Source: an uncultured Prevotellaceae bacterium
GTDB taxonomy: Bacteria; Bacteroidota; Bacteroidia; Bacteroidales; Muribaculaceae
Assembly: GCA_900314215.1 (NCBI GenBank)
Contig: OMUK01000134.1
Location: 1 to 64,000, forward strand
DNA: 64,000 nucleotides
Direction of reading: 5' to 3'
Shown: one piece after another, positions 35,307 to 45,209 of the stretch
How the letters are laid out: every line of letters starts with the position of its first letter
Numbering within the stretch: position 1 is the stretch's first letter
Made by a program: the position numbers and the translations under genes
The notes under the pieces: generated by a model
What the model saw: only the letters and a program-made list of their open reading frames with translations
Database searches by the model: none
Told to the model about the DNA's origin: nothing

Positions 35307-35345
35307 AAATCCCTGCCCGATGTTGCTCGAGCAGGGATTTGCTTT
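35307..35345. terminator. bidirectional terminator between fbp and the AlbA_2 gene
   Basis: Ten-base perfect arms (35307-35316 with 35331-35340) and a 14-base loop, with T-rich flanks on both strands, lie between two converging genes. Confidence 0.8.
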
Positions 35346-35362
35346 ATTGCTATGGCTGGAAC

Positions 35363-36001
35363 TCAGCCGCGGGTGATGAGGCACTGGCCATTGTGATAGC
35401 TGAGGTCGACGACGCCCATCTCGCACAAGTTCACAATGGTGTCCTCGGCCATGTGCCGGCTCACGTGGGCAAGCTTCATGTAGCCGTCGATGGTGATGCC
35501 GCCATGACTGGCCAGGTAATCGATAAGCAACTCCTCCTTCTCGGTGAACTGTATCACGGTATTCTCGTCGGTGTCGCTGGCATGGTGCTGCATCACCTTC
35601 ACGTGCAAGGAGCTGGCCAGCACATTCTCGTCGGCCACACGGTAGTAGGCTTTCCATTGCCCTTTCTCGTCGGGAGCCTTCACGGGCTTGGTCGGGGCCT
35701 CGGCAATGTCGACCTTGAGCACCGTCTTGTCCTCAACCTTGTAGAGGCTGAATTCCACCTGCTGCTCGGGGCGGCAATACATTGTGGCGGCTTGCTCAAT
35801 CATGTAGATTTCCTCGTCGCTCTTCACGCCGGCAATGTGGCCATTGTCTTTCACGCCCACGAGCAAGTGTCCGCCGCTGTTGTTGGCAAAGGCCGAGATG
35901 CTGCGGGCAATCTTGCGGGCATCGCTTATCTGGTACTTGAAGTCCTGATGCTCGTGTTCGCCTTGCTCAATCAACCCCTCTATGTAGTCTTTGCTTTTCA
36001 A
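35363..36001 (-). CDS. AlbA_2 (Schlafen-type) ATP-binding-domain protein
   Basis: A 212-residue protein whose N-terminal half is an AlbA_2 domain: EHQDFKYQ, ARSISAFANNSGGHLLVGVKDNG. The C-terminal part looks like a winged helix (about residues 145-210). Such proteins are usually annotated as putative transcriptional regulators or nucleases. No ATG lies between the upstream SGNH stop codon and the domain; TTG 36001 fits best, 25 bases after that stop. The alternative ATG 36112 would overlap the SGNH gene by 86 bases and add residues unlike the family. Confidence 0.78.
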   Translation of the reverse strand: MKSKDYIEGLIEQGEHEHQDFKYQISDARKIARSISAFANNSGGHLLVGVKDNGHIAGVKSDEEIYMIEQAATMYCRPEQQVEFSLYKVEDKTVLKVDIAEAPTKPVKAPDEKGQWKAYYRVADENVLASSLHVKVMQHHASDTDENTVIQFTEKEELLIDYLASHGGITIDGYMKLAHVSRHMAEDTIVNLCEMGVVDLSYHNGQCLITRG

Positions 36002-36026
36002 TGCGGCTATAAATAATGTGTTAAGT

Positions 36027-37256
36027 TTACTTATCCCAGGTGTAAACGCCAGGGTTCTTGATAGGAGGATATGGCTTGTCGACCTCAGTCTGGAATGGCA
36101 CCTTGGTGCCATCGAGAATGGCCTTCAAGTAGGGCTCCAGCTTCTTGGCATAGAAATAGAAACCGATGTCGGTGTAGTGGATGCCGTCGACAGTGCCTTC
36201 GTTGTCGGGGCCATACAAATTCTTTGAATCGATATAATAGAGGTTTTTGGGATTCTCCTTCTTCAGTTTCAGGTAGTTCTTGTGGAAGGCGTAGTTTTTC
36301 TCGGCCAGGTACTTGTTGTAGAAACTGCTATACTTGGCATAAGAGTAAATCGAGCCCTCGACCATGAAGATAGGCACCTCGGGGTGAGCCTTGCGCAAGA
36401 TGTTGACGAAGTCGTAGGTCAGGCTGTCGCACATGTTGAGCGTGCAGTTGGGTATGGGGTCGATGATATAGGCAGTGACATTGGGTATCTGGGCCAGAGC
36501 GCGTGCCATGCAGTAGTCCATCTTGCCCTCGCCGCTTATGCCAATGTTGACACACTCGGCATCGAGGTCGCGCTGGATGATGCTGGTGCCCACCATGCCA
36601 GGACGGGTGGCACAGCCGCCTTGCAGAATGCTGGTGCCATAGAACACAAATTTCTTGCTAGCCCGGGGATTGTCGACACGGGGCATTTCGATCTTGGCAC
36701 CACGCTCAACGCCTATCTCGGCCCAGTTCACACCATCGTAGAGGGGCAGGTAGATCATGAACTCATGCATCGAGCCGTCCATCTTGTCGACATACACCTT
36801 GTTTTGAATAGAATCCTTGAGGGGCGAGGTGCGCTTCACATTGTTGAAGTCGCGCACGGGGCGGTTGCAGTTCACAAATTGCCACTTCCCGTTGTCGAGG
36901 ATATAGAGGTCGGTGCCCTTGATGCCTGTGGGAGCCATGTGGGCCATATACATGTTGGTGAGCAAGTTGTAGCGAATGGCCACCACGCGGGAATTGGTGC
37001 GGAATCTGATGGCCTCGCCCGCGGTGTTGCGCTGGCGCTCATAGAGCGTGGTGCGCACGCTGTCCTTCAAGTAGGCAGGAATGCGGAAGTAAGGCGTCTC
37101 GCTGTTGTTGAATCCCTTGTTGATCATTCTGAAGTCGAGGGCGTTGTAGTACTGAAGTGTGTCGGCCTTGGTGAAATCTTGCGCATAACCCATTGCAGTT
37201 GCAAAAACAGCGCAAACAGCCAACACCAATAATTTAAAATTGTGATTCGATGTCAT
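36027..37256 (-). CDS. exported SGNH/GDSL-family hydrolase
   Basis: A secreted esterase-like protein (409 aa) with a signal peptide (MTSNHNF...GYAQ, cut about residue 25). An N-terminal beta-rich domain (about 30-190) is followed by the SGNH hydrolase domain with FYGTSILQGGCA (block I Ser), NIGISGEGKMD (block II Gly) and DGIHYTDIGF (block V Asp-His). Relatives remove acetyl or other acyl groups from polysaccharides; the substrate here is unknown. The start at 37256 is supported by the promoter at 37293-37324. It is followed by the AlbA_2 gene. Confidence 0.85.
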   Translation of the reverse strand: MTSNHNFKLLVLAVCAVFATAMGYAQDFTKADTLQYYNALDFRMINKGFNNSETPYFRIPAYLKDSVRTTLYERQRNTAGEAIRFRTNSRVVAIRYNLLTNMYMAHMAPTGIKGTDLYILDNGKWQFVNCNRPVRDFNNVKRTSPLKDSIQNKVYVDKMDGSMHEFMIYLPLYDGVNWAEIGVERGAKIEMPRVDNPRASKKFVFYGTSILQGGCATRPGMVGTSIIQRDLDAECVNIGISGEGKMDYCMARALAQIPNVTAYIIDPIPNCTLNMCDSLTYDFVNILRKAHPEVPIFMVEGSIYSYAKYSSFYNKYLAEKNYAFHKNYLKLKKENPKNLYYIDSKNLYGPDNEGTVDGIHYTDIGFYFYAKKLEPYLKAILDGTKVPFQTEVDKPYPPIKNPGVYTWDK

Positions 37257-37292
37257 TTGTTTAAAATTAAATAATAGGTAATAAAAGTGGAA

Positions 37293-37324
37293 CAAAAGTA
37301 AAAAATTTTGCACACACTACCAAA
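37293..37324 (-). promoter_or_regulatory. promoter of the SGNH gene
   Basis: On the minus strand, TTTG (37324-37321), a 20-base spacer and TACTTTTG (37300-37293). Its -33 box lies within the U-run of the upstream terminator. Confidence 0.75.
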
Positions 37325-37359
37325 AAAAGGGCGACAACTCTCAAAAAGAATTATCGCCC
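37322..37359 (-). terminator. terminator of the OmpA-family gene
   Basis: On the minus strand a 12-bp stem with G-U pairs (37359-37348 with 37340-37329) is followed by seven Us (37328-37322). Confidence 0.8.
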
Positions 37360-37391
37360 CATTGTGTTGCAGGAAGTGAAAAATGCCGAGT

Positions 37392-38081
37392 TTACTTCAG
37401 CGTGCCAGCATTGGCTTCCTTGATCATTTGCTCGTTGGCGCTGATGTAGACCTCAACGCGGCGGTTTTGTGCACGGCCGGCCTCGGTGTCGTTGCTAGCC
37501 ACAGGATTCTCCCAAGCCAGACCCTGGCTGGTGAGGCGGCTGGAATTCACACCCGAGTTCATGAGATAGGTCTTCACCACCGAAGCGCGCTCGGTCGAGA
37601 CCTTGTCGTTGGCAGCGCGAGTGCCCACGTTGTCGGTGTAACCGAAGATTTGCACATTGGTCTCAGGGTTGTTTTGCAGCGAGGTAGCAAACTGCGACAG
37701 CGACTTCTTTGCGCTCTCGCTCAAGTTGGTCTTGTTGAAGCCAAAGAGGATGCCATTGTCGAAGGTGACCTTGATGGCCTTCAAATTGTTCTGGTCGGTT
37801 ACGGTGTCGACTTGTGCGCCAGGAATTTGAGCAAGCTCCTTGGCCTGCTTGTCCATCTTGTTGCCAATAAGCGTGCCGGCAGTGCCACCAGCCACAGCGC
37901 CAATTGCGGCGCCAATTGCGGCACCCTTGCCATGACCGATGAGTGCACCTATGCCAGCGCCCACAGCGGCAGCGCCGCCTGCGCCTATAAGTCCACCTTT
38001 AGTTGCATTGTTCATCGAACCACAACCCGAGAGGCCCAATACCAGGGCCACACTCAAGAATAAACTCATTACTTTTTTCAT
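37392..38081 (-). CDS. OmpA-family lipoprotein with glycine zipper
   Basis: A 229-residue lipoprotein (LGLSGC, Cys20). A glycine-zipper segment (about 28-75; repeated GAxxGxxxG) probably inserts into or lies on the outer membrane. The OmpA C-terminal peptidoglycan-binding domain covers about 105-215, with FGYTDNVGTRAANDKVSTERA (abbreviated; the diaminopimelate-binding Asp/Arg motif) and AQNRRVEVYI. It links the outer membrane to the wall. Confidence 0.92.
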   Translation of the reverse strand: MKKVMSLFLSVALVLGLSGCGSMNNATKGGLIGAGGAAAVGAGIGALIGHGKGAAIGAAIGAVAGGTAGTLIGNKMDKQAKELAQIPGAQVDTVTDQNNLKAIKVTFDNGILFGFNKTNLSESAKKSLSQFATSLQNNPETNVQIFGYTDNVGTRAANDKVSTERASVVKTYLMNSGVNSSRLTSQGLAWENPVASNDTEAGRAQNRRVEVYISANEQMIKEANAGTLK

Positions 38082-38130
38082 TGCTGATATATTTTTTAGT
38101 TTAAATATTACTTCACATTGCTTTCAGCTA

Positions 38131-38138
38131 CAAATATA
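38131..38138 (-). promoter_or_regulatory. -7 box of the OmpA-family gene
   Basis: TATATTTG on the minus strand, about 50 bases before the start codon. No TTTG at the standard spacing. Confidence 0.45.
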
Positions 38139-38353
38139 CGATTTTTACTCCAAAAGAATGAAAAAATCACATTATTTAATATTAAAGCGACACCCCTTAG
38201 ACTACACAAAGGGCAAATAGTTTACTCTCCATGCCACGATGCAAAGCTACATTTTTCACAGGCTGGATTGTGACAAATAGCAATTTCAGTAGTTTATATG
38301 GCAGAAACTTCAAAAAAATCACCTTTGTATTTTTCAGATTGAAAAAAAAATTG

Positions 38354-38361
38354 TATTTTTG
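38354..38361 (+). promoter_or_regulatory. -7 box of the DUF349 gene
   Basis: TATTTTTG, about 58 bases before ATG 38420. The -33 element is not clear. Confidence 0.45.
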
Positions 38362-38419
38362 GATTTAAATTTATTGGCGCCTTCTGAAATCATGGGAGGT
38401 CCTTAAAAAATGAACTAAT

Positions 38420-40411
38420 ATGGAATCGCGTGAACAGTCCACCTCGAGCAAAGACCTCGAGAAAGAGACAACCCTGAACACAGAGCCTGCACAAGAGCAA
38501 AATACAGACTCTGTAGAAAATCAACCCGAGGCAACTCCAGCACCTGCTGCCGAGGCTGCCCAGGAAGTCGTTAACCCCGCTGAAGCTCAATCTGATGCAG
38601 CCCAGCCCGCTGCTGAGCAACCTGCCGAGAAAGCCCAGGAGCCTGCCGCCCAAGAGAAGGCCCAGGAGCCACAGCAAGAGGAGGCTGCCACTGAGGTGAA
38701 AGCACAGCCCAAATATGCCAGCATGAGCAAGGCCGAGCTGGTGGCTGCACTCGAAGCCCTCAAGGAGAAGCCCATCGACAGCGTGAAAGACGACGTAGCT
38801 CAAATCAAGTCGGCCTTCTTCGCCATTCGCAAGGAGGAAGTGGCCAAGGAGAAGGAGGACTTTGTTGCCGAGGGCAACGAGGAAGCCGCCTTCACAGCCC
38901 TTGACGATGCCGACGAAGTGAAAATCAAGGAGTTGCTCAACGAGCTCAAGGAGAAGAGAGCCGCATTCAACGCCGCTCAGGATGCCATGCGTGCCCAAAA
39001 CCTGGAAAAGAAGCGCAGCATTATCGATGAGATCAACGCTATCGTGGCCGACCCCGACAATGTGAACCGCCAATATAACCGCATACAGCAACTGCAGCAA
39101 GAGTTCAAGGCCGTGGGCGAGGTGCCTGCCGCCAATGTGACCGAGCTGTGGAAGAAATACCAAGAGGCCGTGGAGAAATTCTACGACCTGCTCAAGATGA
39201 ACAAGGAGCTGCGCGACTACGACTTCAAGAAAAACCTTGAAATCAAGCAGCAACTGTGTGCCGAGGCCGAGGCTCTCGACGACGAGAACGATGTGGTGGC
39301 AGCCTTCAAGAAGCTGCAAGAGCTGCACGACACGTGGCGTGAGACGGGTCCCGTGGCCAAGGAGATAAGAGAAGAGCTGTGGCAGCGCTTCAAAAACGCC
39401 TCGTCGGTAATCAACAAGAAGTATCAAAACTTCTTTGAAGAGCGCAAGGCCAAGGAGAAAGAGAACGCCGAGGCCAAGACCGCGCTGTGCGAGAAAATCG
39501 AGGCCATGTCGACCGACGGGCTCAAGACCTACGCCGCATGGGACGAAGCCACCCGTGCCATCATCGCCCTGCAGGGCGAGTGGAAGAAGCTGGGCTTCGC
39601 CTCGCGCAAGCAAAACGCCGAGCTCTTTGCCCGCTTCAGGAAGTCGTGCGACGAGTTCTTTGCCAAGAAAGCCGAGTTCTTTAAGGAGATGAAGGAGAAA
39701 TTTGCTGCCAACCTTGCCAAGAAGACCGCGCTATGTGAGAAAGCCGAGGCCATGAAGGACTCGACCGACTGGAAGGCAACGACCGACGCCTTTGTGGCCC
39801 TGCAAAAGGAGTGGAAGACTATAGGCTCGGTGGGCAAGCGCCACAGCGACGCCATATGGAAACGCTTCATCGCCGCCTGCGACGCATTCTTTGAGAACAA
39901 GAAGAAGCAGAACACCAATGTGCACGCCGTGGAGCACGAGAACTTGAAGACAAAGAAAAACATCATAGCTCAAATCAACGCTTTGCTTGAGAGCGACGAC
40001 AAGGACGAGGCACCAGCCAAGGTGCGCGACCTCATGCAGCAGTGGCAAGGTGTGGGCCATGTGCCCTACAAGGAGAAGGACAAGGTCTACGCCGAGTATA
40101 AGGCTGCCATCGACAAGGCATTTGAGCAACTCGACATGCGTGCCACCCGCGCCCGCATGGCCAACTTTGAGAGCTCGCTCAACCAGATGAACGGCAACGA
40201 CAAGATTTACCACGAGCGTGAGCGCCTGGTGCGCGACTACGAGCGCAAGTGCCAGGAGATGAAGACCTATGAAAACAACATGGGCTTCTTCAACGCCTCG
40301 TCGAAAAACGGCAGCACCATCGTGAAGCAAATGGAGAAGAAGATTGCCGGCCTCAAGGAGGAAATCGCCATTCTCGAGAAGAAAATCAAGATGATCGACG
40401 AGAAACTTTGA
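38420..40411 (+). CDS. DUF349 repeat protein
   Basis: A 663-residue cytosolic protein. Residues 1-95 are low-complexity (Ala/Glu/Gln/Pro). The rest is highly charged alpha-helix with about five DUF349 repeats of about 75 residues, seen as repeated W-K..G motifs (LQEFKAVGEVP, LHDTWRETGPV, LQGEWKKLGFA, LQKEWKTIGSV, LMQQWQGVGHV), and a coiled-coil C-terminus. The biochemical role is not established. The gene stands alone between its own promoter and terminator. Confidence 0.9.
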   Translation: MESREQSTSSKDLEKETTLNTEPAQEQNTDSVENQPEATPAPAAEAAQEVVNPAEAQSDAAQPAAEQPAEKAQEPAAQEKAQEPQQEEAATEVKAQPKYASMSKAELVAALEALKEKPIDSVKDDVAQIKSAFFAIRKEEVAKEKEDFVAEGNEEAAFTALDDADEVKIKELLNELKEKRAAFNAAQDAMRAQNLEKKRSIIDEINAIVADPDNVNRQYNRIQQLQQEFKAVGEVPAANVTELWKKYQEAVEKFYDLLKMNKELRDYDFKKNLEIKQQLCAEAEALDDENDVVAAFKKLQELHDTWRETGPVAKEIREELWQRFKNASSVINKKYQNFFEERKAKEKENAEAKTALCEKIEAMSTDGLKTYAAWDEATRAIIALQGEWKKLGFASRKQNAELFARFRKSCDEFFAKKAEFFKEMKEKFAANLAKKTALCEKAEAMKDSTDWKATTDAFVALQKEWKTIGSVGKRHSDAIWKRFIAACDAFFENKKKQNTNVHAVEHENLKTKKNIIAQINALLESDDKDEAPAKVRDLMQQWQGVGHVPYKEKDKVYAEYKAAIDKAFEQLDMRATRARMANFESSLNQMNGNDKIYHERERLVRDYERKCQEMKTYENNMGFFNASSKNGSTIVKQMEKKIAGLKEEIAILEKKIKMIDEKL

Positions 40412-40436
40412 TTTCTCAACAAGTCAGCACCCACAC

Positions 40437-40481
40437 ACTCTCTGCGACCCACCCACTCATGAAGCGTCGCAGAGAGTTTTA
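40437..40481 (+). terminator. terminator after the DUF349 gene
   Basis: Perfect 12-bp arms (40437-40448 with 40466-40477) are followed by TTTAAT. Confidence 0.8.
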
Positions 40482-40525
40482 ATCGTCACAAGAAAAAGAA
40501 AGCGAGGTAAAAGCATTACATTTTG

Positions 40526-41902
40526 ATGAGTAGAGGGAAATATGGTCAATATATACGCTGGATTTTCACCGGTGTGGATTTCATTATCCTCAACCTGGCT
40601 TATCTGGCTGTGTGCACGCTCACTCCCGTAGCCGAGAATTTCTTCTCCAAGCCCGTGTGGCTCATGATGAACATCTCGCTCGTGGCAGTGAGTTACTTTT
40701 TCTCGAGCATACACTACCGGCGCGTGGTCTATGCCGACCAAGTCGTGCTCCAGGTGATCAAGGCCGTGGCCATGCACGCCGTCATCTTCATGGCGCTGCT
40801 CATGTTTCTGGGCTTCGACAAGGCCTCGTGGCGCACCTATTTGAAATTCTACATCGTATTCTTCATAGGCCTGAGCTCGTGGTGGCTCATCTCACGCAAG
40901 GTGCTGAAGCGATACCGCTCGTTTGGCAAGAACTACAAGCGCATCATCATCATAGGCGGCGGCAGCGTGGGCATCAGGCTCATGGATGAGCTGGAAAGCG
41001 ACGCGGGCTACGGCTACCAAATCATAGGCCTCTTCGAAAACCGCAAGAAAGCCCGCAACGTGAGATACTACAAAGGCACCCTCGACCAGGTGGAGAAATT
41101 CATTCAAGACAACCTCGTCGACGAGATGTATTGCTGCATCCCCGACGACGACAACGACGAGGTGGCCCATCTCATCAAGATTGCCGACAACAACGCCGTC
41201 GACTTCTACTATGTGCCGCAATTTGGCCATCACATCACCCGGCGTTTTGAGCTCTACCCCATCGGCAATGTGCCGGTGCTCTCGATTAGGCCCTACCCGC
41301 TGAGCAACCCCTTCAATGCCCTGCTCAAGCGCTCATTCGACATCGTGGTTTCGACCATCGTGCTCATTCTCTCGCCCATTGTGCTCATTCCTGTGGCCAT
41401 AGGCATCAAGCTCACCTCGCCCGGGCCCATCTTTTTCAAGCAAGAGCGCACTGGCTTGCGAGGCGAGCCATTCATGTGCTACAAGTTCAGAACCATGCGC
41501 GTCAACGACCAGAGCGACACCAAGCAGGCCACCCGCGACGACCCCCGCAAGACCCGCTTTGGCAACTTCTTGCGCAAGACCAGCATCGACGAGCTGCCGC
41601 AATTCTTCAATGTGTGGAAGGGCGACATGTCGATCGTGGGCCCGCGGCCGCACATGATCAAGCACACCGAGGCCTATAGTGTGCTGATCGACAAGTATAT
41701 GTTGCGCCACACCATCAAGCCCGGCATCACTGGCTGGGCGCAGGTGAACGGCTATCGTGGCCAGACCGACGAGCTGTGGAAGATGGAGAAGCGGGTGGAA
41801 TATGATGTGTGGTATGCCGAGAATTGGAACTTCATGCTCGACATGAAAATCATATTCCTCACCATCGTCAACGCCTTCAAGGGCGACAAGAACGCATTCT
41901 AA
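40526..41902 (+). CDS. undecaprenyl-phosphate sugar phosphotransferase (WbaP/WcaJ-like)
   Basis: Initiating polyprenyl-phosphate glycosyl-1-phosphate transferase for capsule or exopolysaccharide (458 aa). Four N-terminal transmembrane helices (about 12-120) and a Rossmann CoA-binding-like domain ([17 protein letters not shown]) precede the catalytic half: [60 protein letters not shown] (abbreviated; the Asp-Glu catalytic pair), [12 protein letters not shown] 40526 is chosen over TTG 40523. No other capsule gene is adjacent except a Wza-like protein 11 kb away. Confidence 0.93.
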   Translation: MSRGKYGQYIRWIFTGVDFIILNLAYLAVCTLTPVAENFFSKPVWLMMNISLVAVSYFFSSIHYRRVVYADQVVLQVIKAVAMHAVIFMALLMFLGFDKASWRTYLKFYIVFFIGLSSWWLISRKVLKRYRSFGKNYKRIIIIGGGSVGIRLMDELESDAGYGYQIIGLFENRKKARNVRYYKGTLDQVEKFIQDNLVDEMYCCIPDDDNDEVAHLIKIADNNAVDFYYVPQFGHHITRRFELYPIGNVPVLSIRPYPLSNPFNALLKRSFDIVVSTIVLILSPIVLIPVAIGIKLTSPGPIFFKQERTGLRGEPFMCYKFRTMRVNDQSDTKQATRDDPRKTRFGNFLRKTSIDELPQFFNVWKGDMSIVGPRPHMIKHTEAYSVLIDKYMLRHTIKPGITGWAQVNGYRGQTDELWKMEKRVEYDVWYAENWNFMLDMKIIFLTIVNAFKGDKNAF

Positions 41903-41945
41903 GGATTTTCTATTTCACACACCACTCCTCATCAATCACGCATCC

Positions 41946-43796
41946 ATGCCAGAGCAACAAAACATCAACATGCCACTCAAGACACAGGCCACGGCCTGCT
42001 TGCGCAAGTTCTACGGCTACACCACGTTCCGCCCCATGCAATGGGGAATCATCGACAATGCCCTGCATGGCAACGACGCGCTCGTGCTCATGCCCACCGG
42101 TGGCGGCAAGTCGCTGTGCTTCCAAATTCCCGCGTTGCTCAGCCCCGGCTGCGTCATTGTGGTGTCGCCCCTGCTGGCTCTCATGAAGGACCAGGTCGAC
42201 GGTCTGCAAAGCATGGGCATACCGGCCGCTGCCGTCAACAGCCAGCAGAGCGAGGCCGAGAACCGCGACGTGATGGAAAACGTGTACAAGGGCTACATCA
42301 AGCTGCTCTATATCTCGCCCGAGCGCCTGCTGAGCGAACTCGACACCTGGTCGTCAAGGATCAAGATAAGCCTCATCGCCATCGACGAGGCACACTGCAT
42401 CTCGCAGTGGGGGCACGACTTCCGCCCCGAGTACACACAGCTCTCCACCCTCAAGCAGCGCTACCCCGGCGTGCCCATCATGGCACTCACCGCCACGGCC
42501 GACCAAATCACGCGCGACGACATCAAGCGCCAGCTCAACATTCCCGAGGCCAAGATGTATATCACATCATTCGACCGGCCCAACATCTCGCTCAACGTGA
42601 GAAGCGGTGTCGCGGGAAGGCAGAAAATCAAAGAAATCGTGCAATTTATCGATGCGCACCGCGGCCAGAGCGGCATCATCTACTGCCTGCGTCGCAAGGA
42701 CACCGAGACCATGGCAGCCAAGCTGTGCAGCCTGGGCATCAAGGCAAAACCCTTCCATGCAGGCATGACCACCGAGGAAAAGCAAATCACTCAGCAGGAG
42801 TTTATCAACGACGAATTGCCGGTGATATGCGCCACCATAGCCTTCGGCATGGGCATCGACAAGAGCAACGTGCGCTGGGTGATACACAGCAACATGCCCA
42901 GCAACATCGAGAGCTACTATCAGGAGATAGGCCGTGCCGGCCGCGACGGAATGCCGGCCGACGCCCTCATGTTTTACAGCTACGGCGACGTGGTGACCCG
43001 CATGAGCTTTGCGCAAGAATCGGGACAAATCGAGGTGAACATGGAGAAGTTGCATCGCATGCAGCAATATGCCGAGTCGACCGTGTGCCGGCGCCGCATC
43101 CTGCTCAGCTACTTCAACGAGCGCTACGACCACGGCTGCGGCAACTGCGACGTGTGCAAGAACCCGCCCAAGCGCATCGATGGCACCACACTTGTGCAGA
43201 TGGCCCTGAGCGCCATCGTGCGCACTGGCGAAACCGTGGGCCTCACCACGCTCATCGACATTCTGCGCGGATCGCGGCGAGCCGACATCGTGACAGCTGG
43301 CTGGGACCACCTCAAGACCTACGGCGTGGGGCGTGACCTGAGTTTTGGCACCTGGAATGCCTACTTGCTGCAAATGCTGCAACTTGGCATCTTCAACGTC
43401 GCCTACAACGAGGGCAACGTCTTGAAAACCACCGACTATGGCCGCGATATACTTTATGGTAAGAAAACCGTGATGCTCAGCGAGGTAGACTGGAGCAAGC
43501 GCACCAAGAAAAAGCCGGAGACCCAGACCGCGCTCTTCGAGGCCGACGAGCTCACCCCCGCCGAAGAGGAGCTGCTGCAAATGCTCAAGGACACCCGCCT
43601 AGCCCTGGCCCGAGCCATGAAGAAGGCGCCCTACCTCATCTTCAGCGACAAGGTGCTGCACGTGATAGCCAAGGAGAAACCCACCACCCGGGCTCAATTC
43701 GGCACCCTCTATGGAATAGGCGAAGTCAAGTGCGCCCAATTCTGGCGCCAATTCACCGCCGTCGTCACCCGCTGGCAAGCTACCCACAACGCCTAA
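41946..43796 (+). CDS. recQ: ATP-dependent DNA helicase RecQ with HRDC domain
   Basis: The classical three-part RecQ (616 aa): helicase core with [35 protein letters not shown] and [12 protein letters not shown]; zinc/RQC region with [10 protein letters not shown] and CGNCDVC; and an HRDC domain at about residues 530-605 ([29 protein letters not shown]). It starts 43 bases after the sugar-transferase gene. Compared with the recQ next to recJ, this copy has the HRDC domain, so it is the better match to E. coli RecQ. Confidence 0.95.
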   Translation: MPEQQNINMPLKTQATACLRKFYGYTTFRPMQWGIIDNALHGNDALVLMPTGGGKSLCFQIPALLSPGCVIVVSPLLALMKDQVDGLQSMGIPAAAVNSQQSEAENRDVMENVYKGYIKLLYISPERLLSELDTWSSRIKISLIAIDEAHCISQWGHDFRPEYTQLSTLKQRYPGVPIMALTATADQITRDDIKRQLNIPEAKMYITSFDRPNISLNVRSGVAGRQKIKEIVQFIDAHRGQSGIIYCLRRKDTETMAAKLCSLGIKAKPFHAGMTTEEKQITQQEFINDELPVICATIAFGMGIDKSNVRWVIHSNMPSNIESYYQEIGRAGRDGMPADALMFYSYGDVVTRMSFAQESGQIEVNMEKLHRMQQYAESTVCRRRILLSYFNERYDHGCGNCDVCKNPPKRIDGTTLVQMALSAIVRTGETVGLTTLIDILRGSRRADIVTAGWDHLKTYGVGRDLSFGTWNAYLLQMLQLGIFNVAYNEGNVLKTTDYGRDILYGKKTVMLSEVDWSKRTKKKPETQTALFEADELTPAEEELLQMLKDTRLALARAMKKAPYLIFSDKVLHVIAKEKPTTRAQFGTLYGIGEVKCAQFWRQFTAVVTRWQATHNA

Positions 43797-43820
43797 TTTC
43801 CTCTTTAAGCATGCGCATAT

Positions 43821-43869
43821 AAAAAAACCAAGGGAGAAGACCCAGATAGCAGCGGGCTTTCTCCCTTGG
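43821..43869. terminator. terminator between recQ and the C1 peptidase gene
   Basis: Eleven-base arms (43828-43838 with 43859-43869) with further pairing inside. On the minus strand it ends in seven Us (43827-43821), so it chiefly serves the C1 peptidase gene. Confidence 0.8.
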
Positions 43870-43897
43870 TGTGATGGAGTGTGGATTTTACGTGTTT

Positions 43898-45100
43898 TTA
43901 CTTGAGACCCATTTCACGGGCAATCTTGGTGGGGATAGCGGCCTTGTTGACCATGATATCCATGGTCTTGGCTTTGAAGTAGGCTTCGCTCACATAGAAG
44001 TAGCCGTCGTAGACTTGGTTGGTGTCCCAGCTGTTTTGCACCTTGAAGTACTTGTTGCCGTTTTGGTCAACAGCCTTGCCAATGATCACCATGCCATGGT
44101 CGTCGGTGGTCTCCTTGTCGTCGAACATCTTCTGGCGGCTCTCCTGGGTCACCACTTGCTCGGGCACGGGACCCTTGATGTCCCACTTCTCGCTCTCGCG
44201 ATCCTTGTCGCTGAGCTTGGTCCAGCGGTCCATGTCGCTACCCTTGAGGTCGGGCACCTCCTTGTCGACCGGGAGCACGGCATAGCCCTTGCGCCACTTG
44301 AAGCAAGGCTCGCTCACGTCGGCACCCCAGGCCACGGTGTAGCCGTTGTCGATGGCATTGTTCACAATCTCGAGCAGCTCGTCGATTTTCACATTCTGGT
44401 AGCTCGACCACGTCCAGTTGTCGGCCACCTCAAGCATGAAAGGCTTGTAGAAGGGGTGGTGGGTGAACGAGGCGATGCCTATGTAGTCGTCCATCTTAAT
44501 GGGCAGCGAGGCAGCAAAGCTCTTGGGGGTGTACTCCTTGCCCTCCCAAGTGAACTTCTCGGGAAGCGGACCCATATAGGCGTCGAGGATGCCCTTGAAG
44601 CCGGCCATCCACGATGGCGTGAGCTTCTTGAGGTGCTTCTTGTTGATCACGTTGAGATAGCCCGTGAGGGCATCGGTGAGCTCGCTGGTATCAAATTTCT
44701 TGTCGCCATTGGTCATGCCGGTGTACACGTCGTTGGGAACCATTCCGTAGTTCTCCCACACATAGTTCACATCGCCCGACGCGCCGCCCTCGGCAAAGTT
44801 GATGGTGCCGTCCATGCGGACGTACTTGATAGCCTTGTCGTAGTAGCAGTGATAAACCACGAAGCCCTCGCTCAGGTGTATCTCCTTGCCCGTCTTGCGC
44901 AGGATTTCATTTTCAAAGAAAGAGTTGGTTGAGTAGCACCAGCAAGTGCCCGACTTGTGCTGATCCTTCACAGGGGTGTGCTTCACGACCTTGAGGTCGG
45001 TAAACTTAAAGCCCGTGCTGTCGGGATTCACAATCTTGTCGTCGGCAGCGGCGTTGAGAGCCAAAGCTGCAGCCAGCAAGCAGAACAAAAAGTGTTTCAT
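43898..45100 (-). CDS. exported C1-family cysteine peptidase (PepC/bleomycin hydrolase-like)
   Basis: A papain-fold aminopeptidase (400 aa) with a signal peptide (about 1-19, ending AAA). The active site is QHKSGTCWCYS (Gln47, Cys53), DHGMVIIG (His) and VQNSWD (Asn). The C-terminus ends in GLK after the last helix, as expected of PepC-like enzymes, which trim their own ends. Export distinguishes it from the cytosolic bacterial PepC. It has its own promoter. Confidence 0.9.
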   Translation of the reverse strand: MKHFLFCLLAAALALNAAADDKIVNPDSTGFKFTDLKVVKHTPVKDQHKSGTCWCYSTNSFFENEILRKTGKEIHLSEGFVVYHCYYDKAIKYVRMDGTINFAEGGASGDVNYVWENYGMVPNDVYTGMTNGDKKFDTSELTDALTGYLNVINKKHLKKLTPSWMAGFKGILDAYMGPLPEKFTWEGKEYTPKSFAASLPIKMDDYIGIASFTHHPFYKPFMLEVADNWTWSSYQNVKIDELLEIVNNAIDNGYTVAWGADVSEPCFKWRKGYAVLPVDKEVPDLKGSDMDRWTKLSDKDRESEKWDIKGPVPEQVVTQESRQKMFDDKETTDDHGMVIIGKAVDQNGNKYFKVQNSWDTNQVYDGYFYVSEAYFKAKTMDIMVNKAAIPTKIAREMGLK

Positions 45101-45136
45101 ATTTCTTTTTTATTGATTAATATTTATTCTTTGTTA

Positions 45137-45168
45137 CAAAGGTAAAGCAAGTTTGCCGCTTTTGCAAG
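45137..45168 (-). promoter_or_regulatory. promoter of the C1 peptidase gene
   Basis: On the minus strand, CTTG (45168-45165), a 20-base spacer and TACCTTTG (45144-45137). Confidence 0.65.
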
Positions 45169-45209
45169 CGCACCGGGCAAATTGTTGCTCAGGCGAGGGC
45201 GTTATCGGG

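Larger units (their letters stand above)
38082..38419. other. divergent intergenic region
   Basis: A 338-base A/T-rich gap between the OmpA and DUF349 genes. TATATTTG on the minus strand (38138-38131) and TATTTTTG on the plus strand (38354-38361) are likely -7 boxes for the two genes. Nothing else is seen. Confidence 0.55.
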
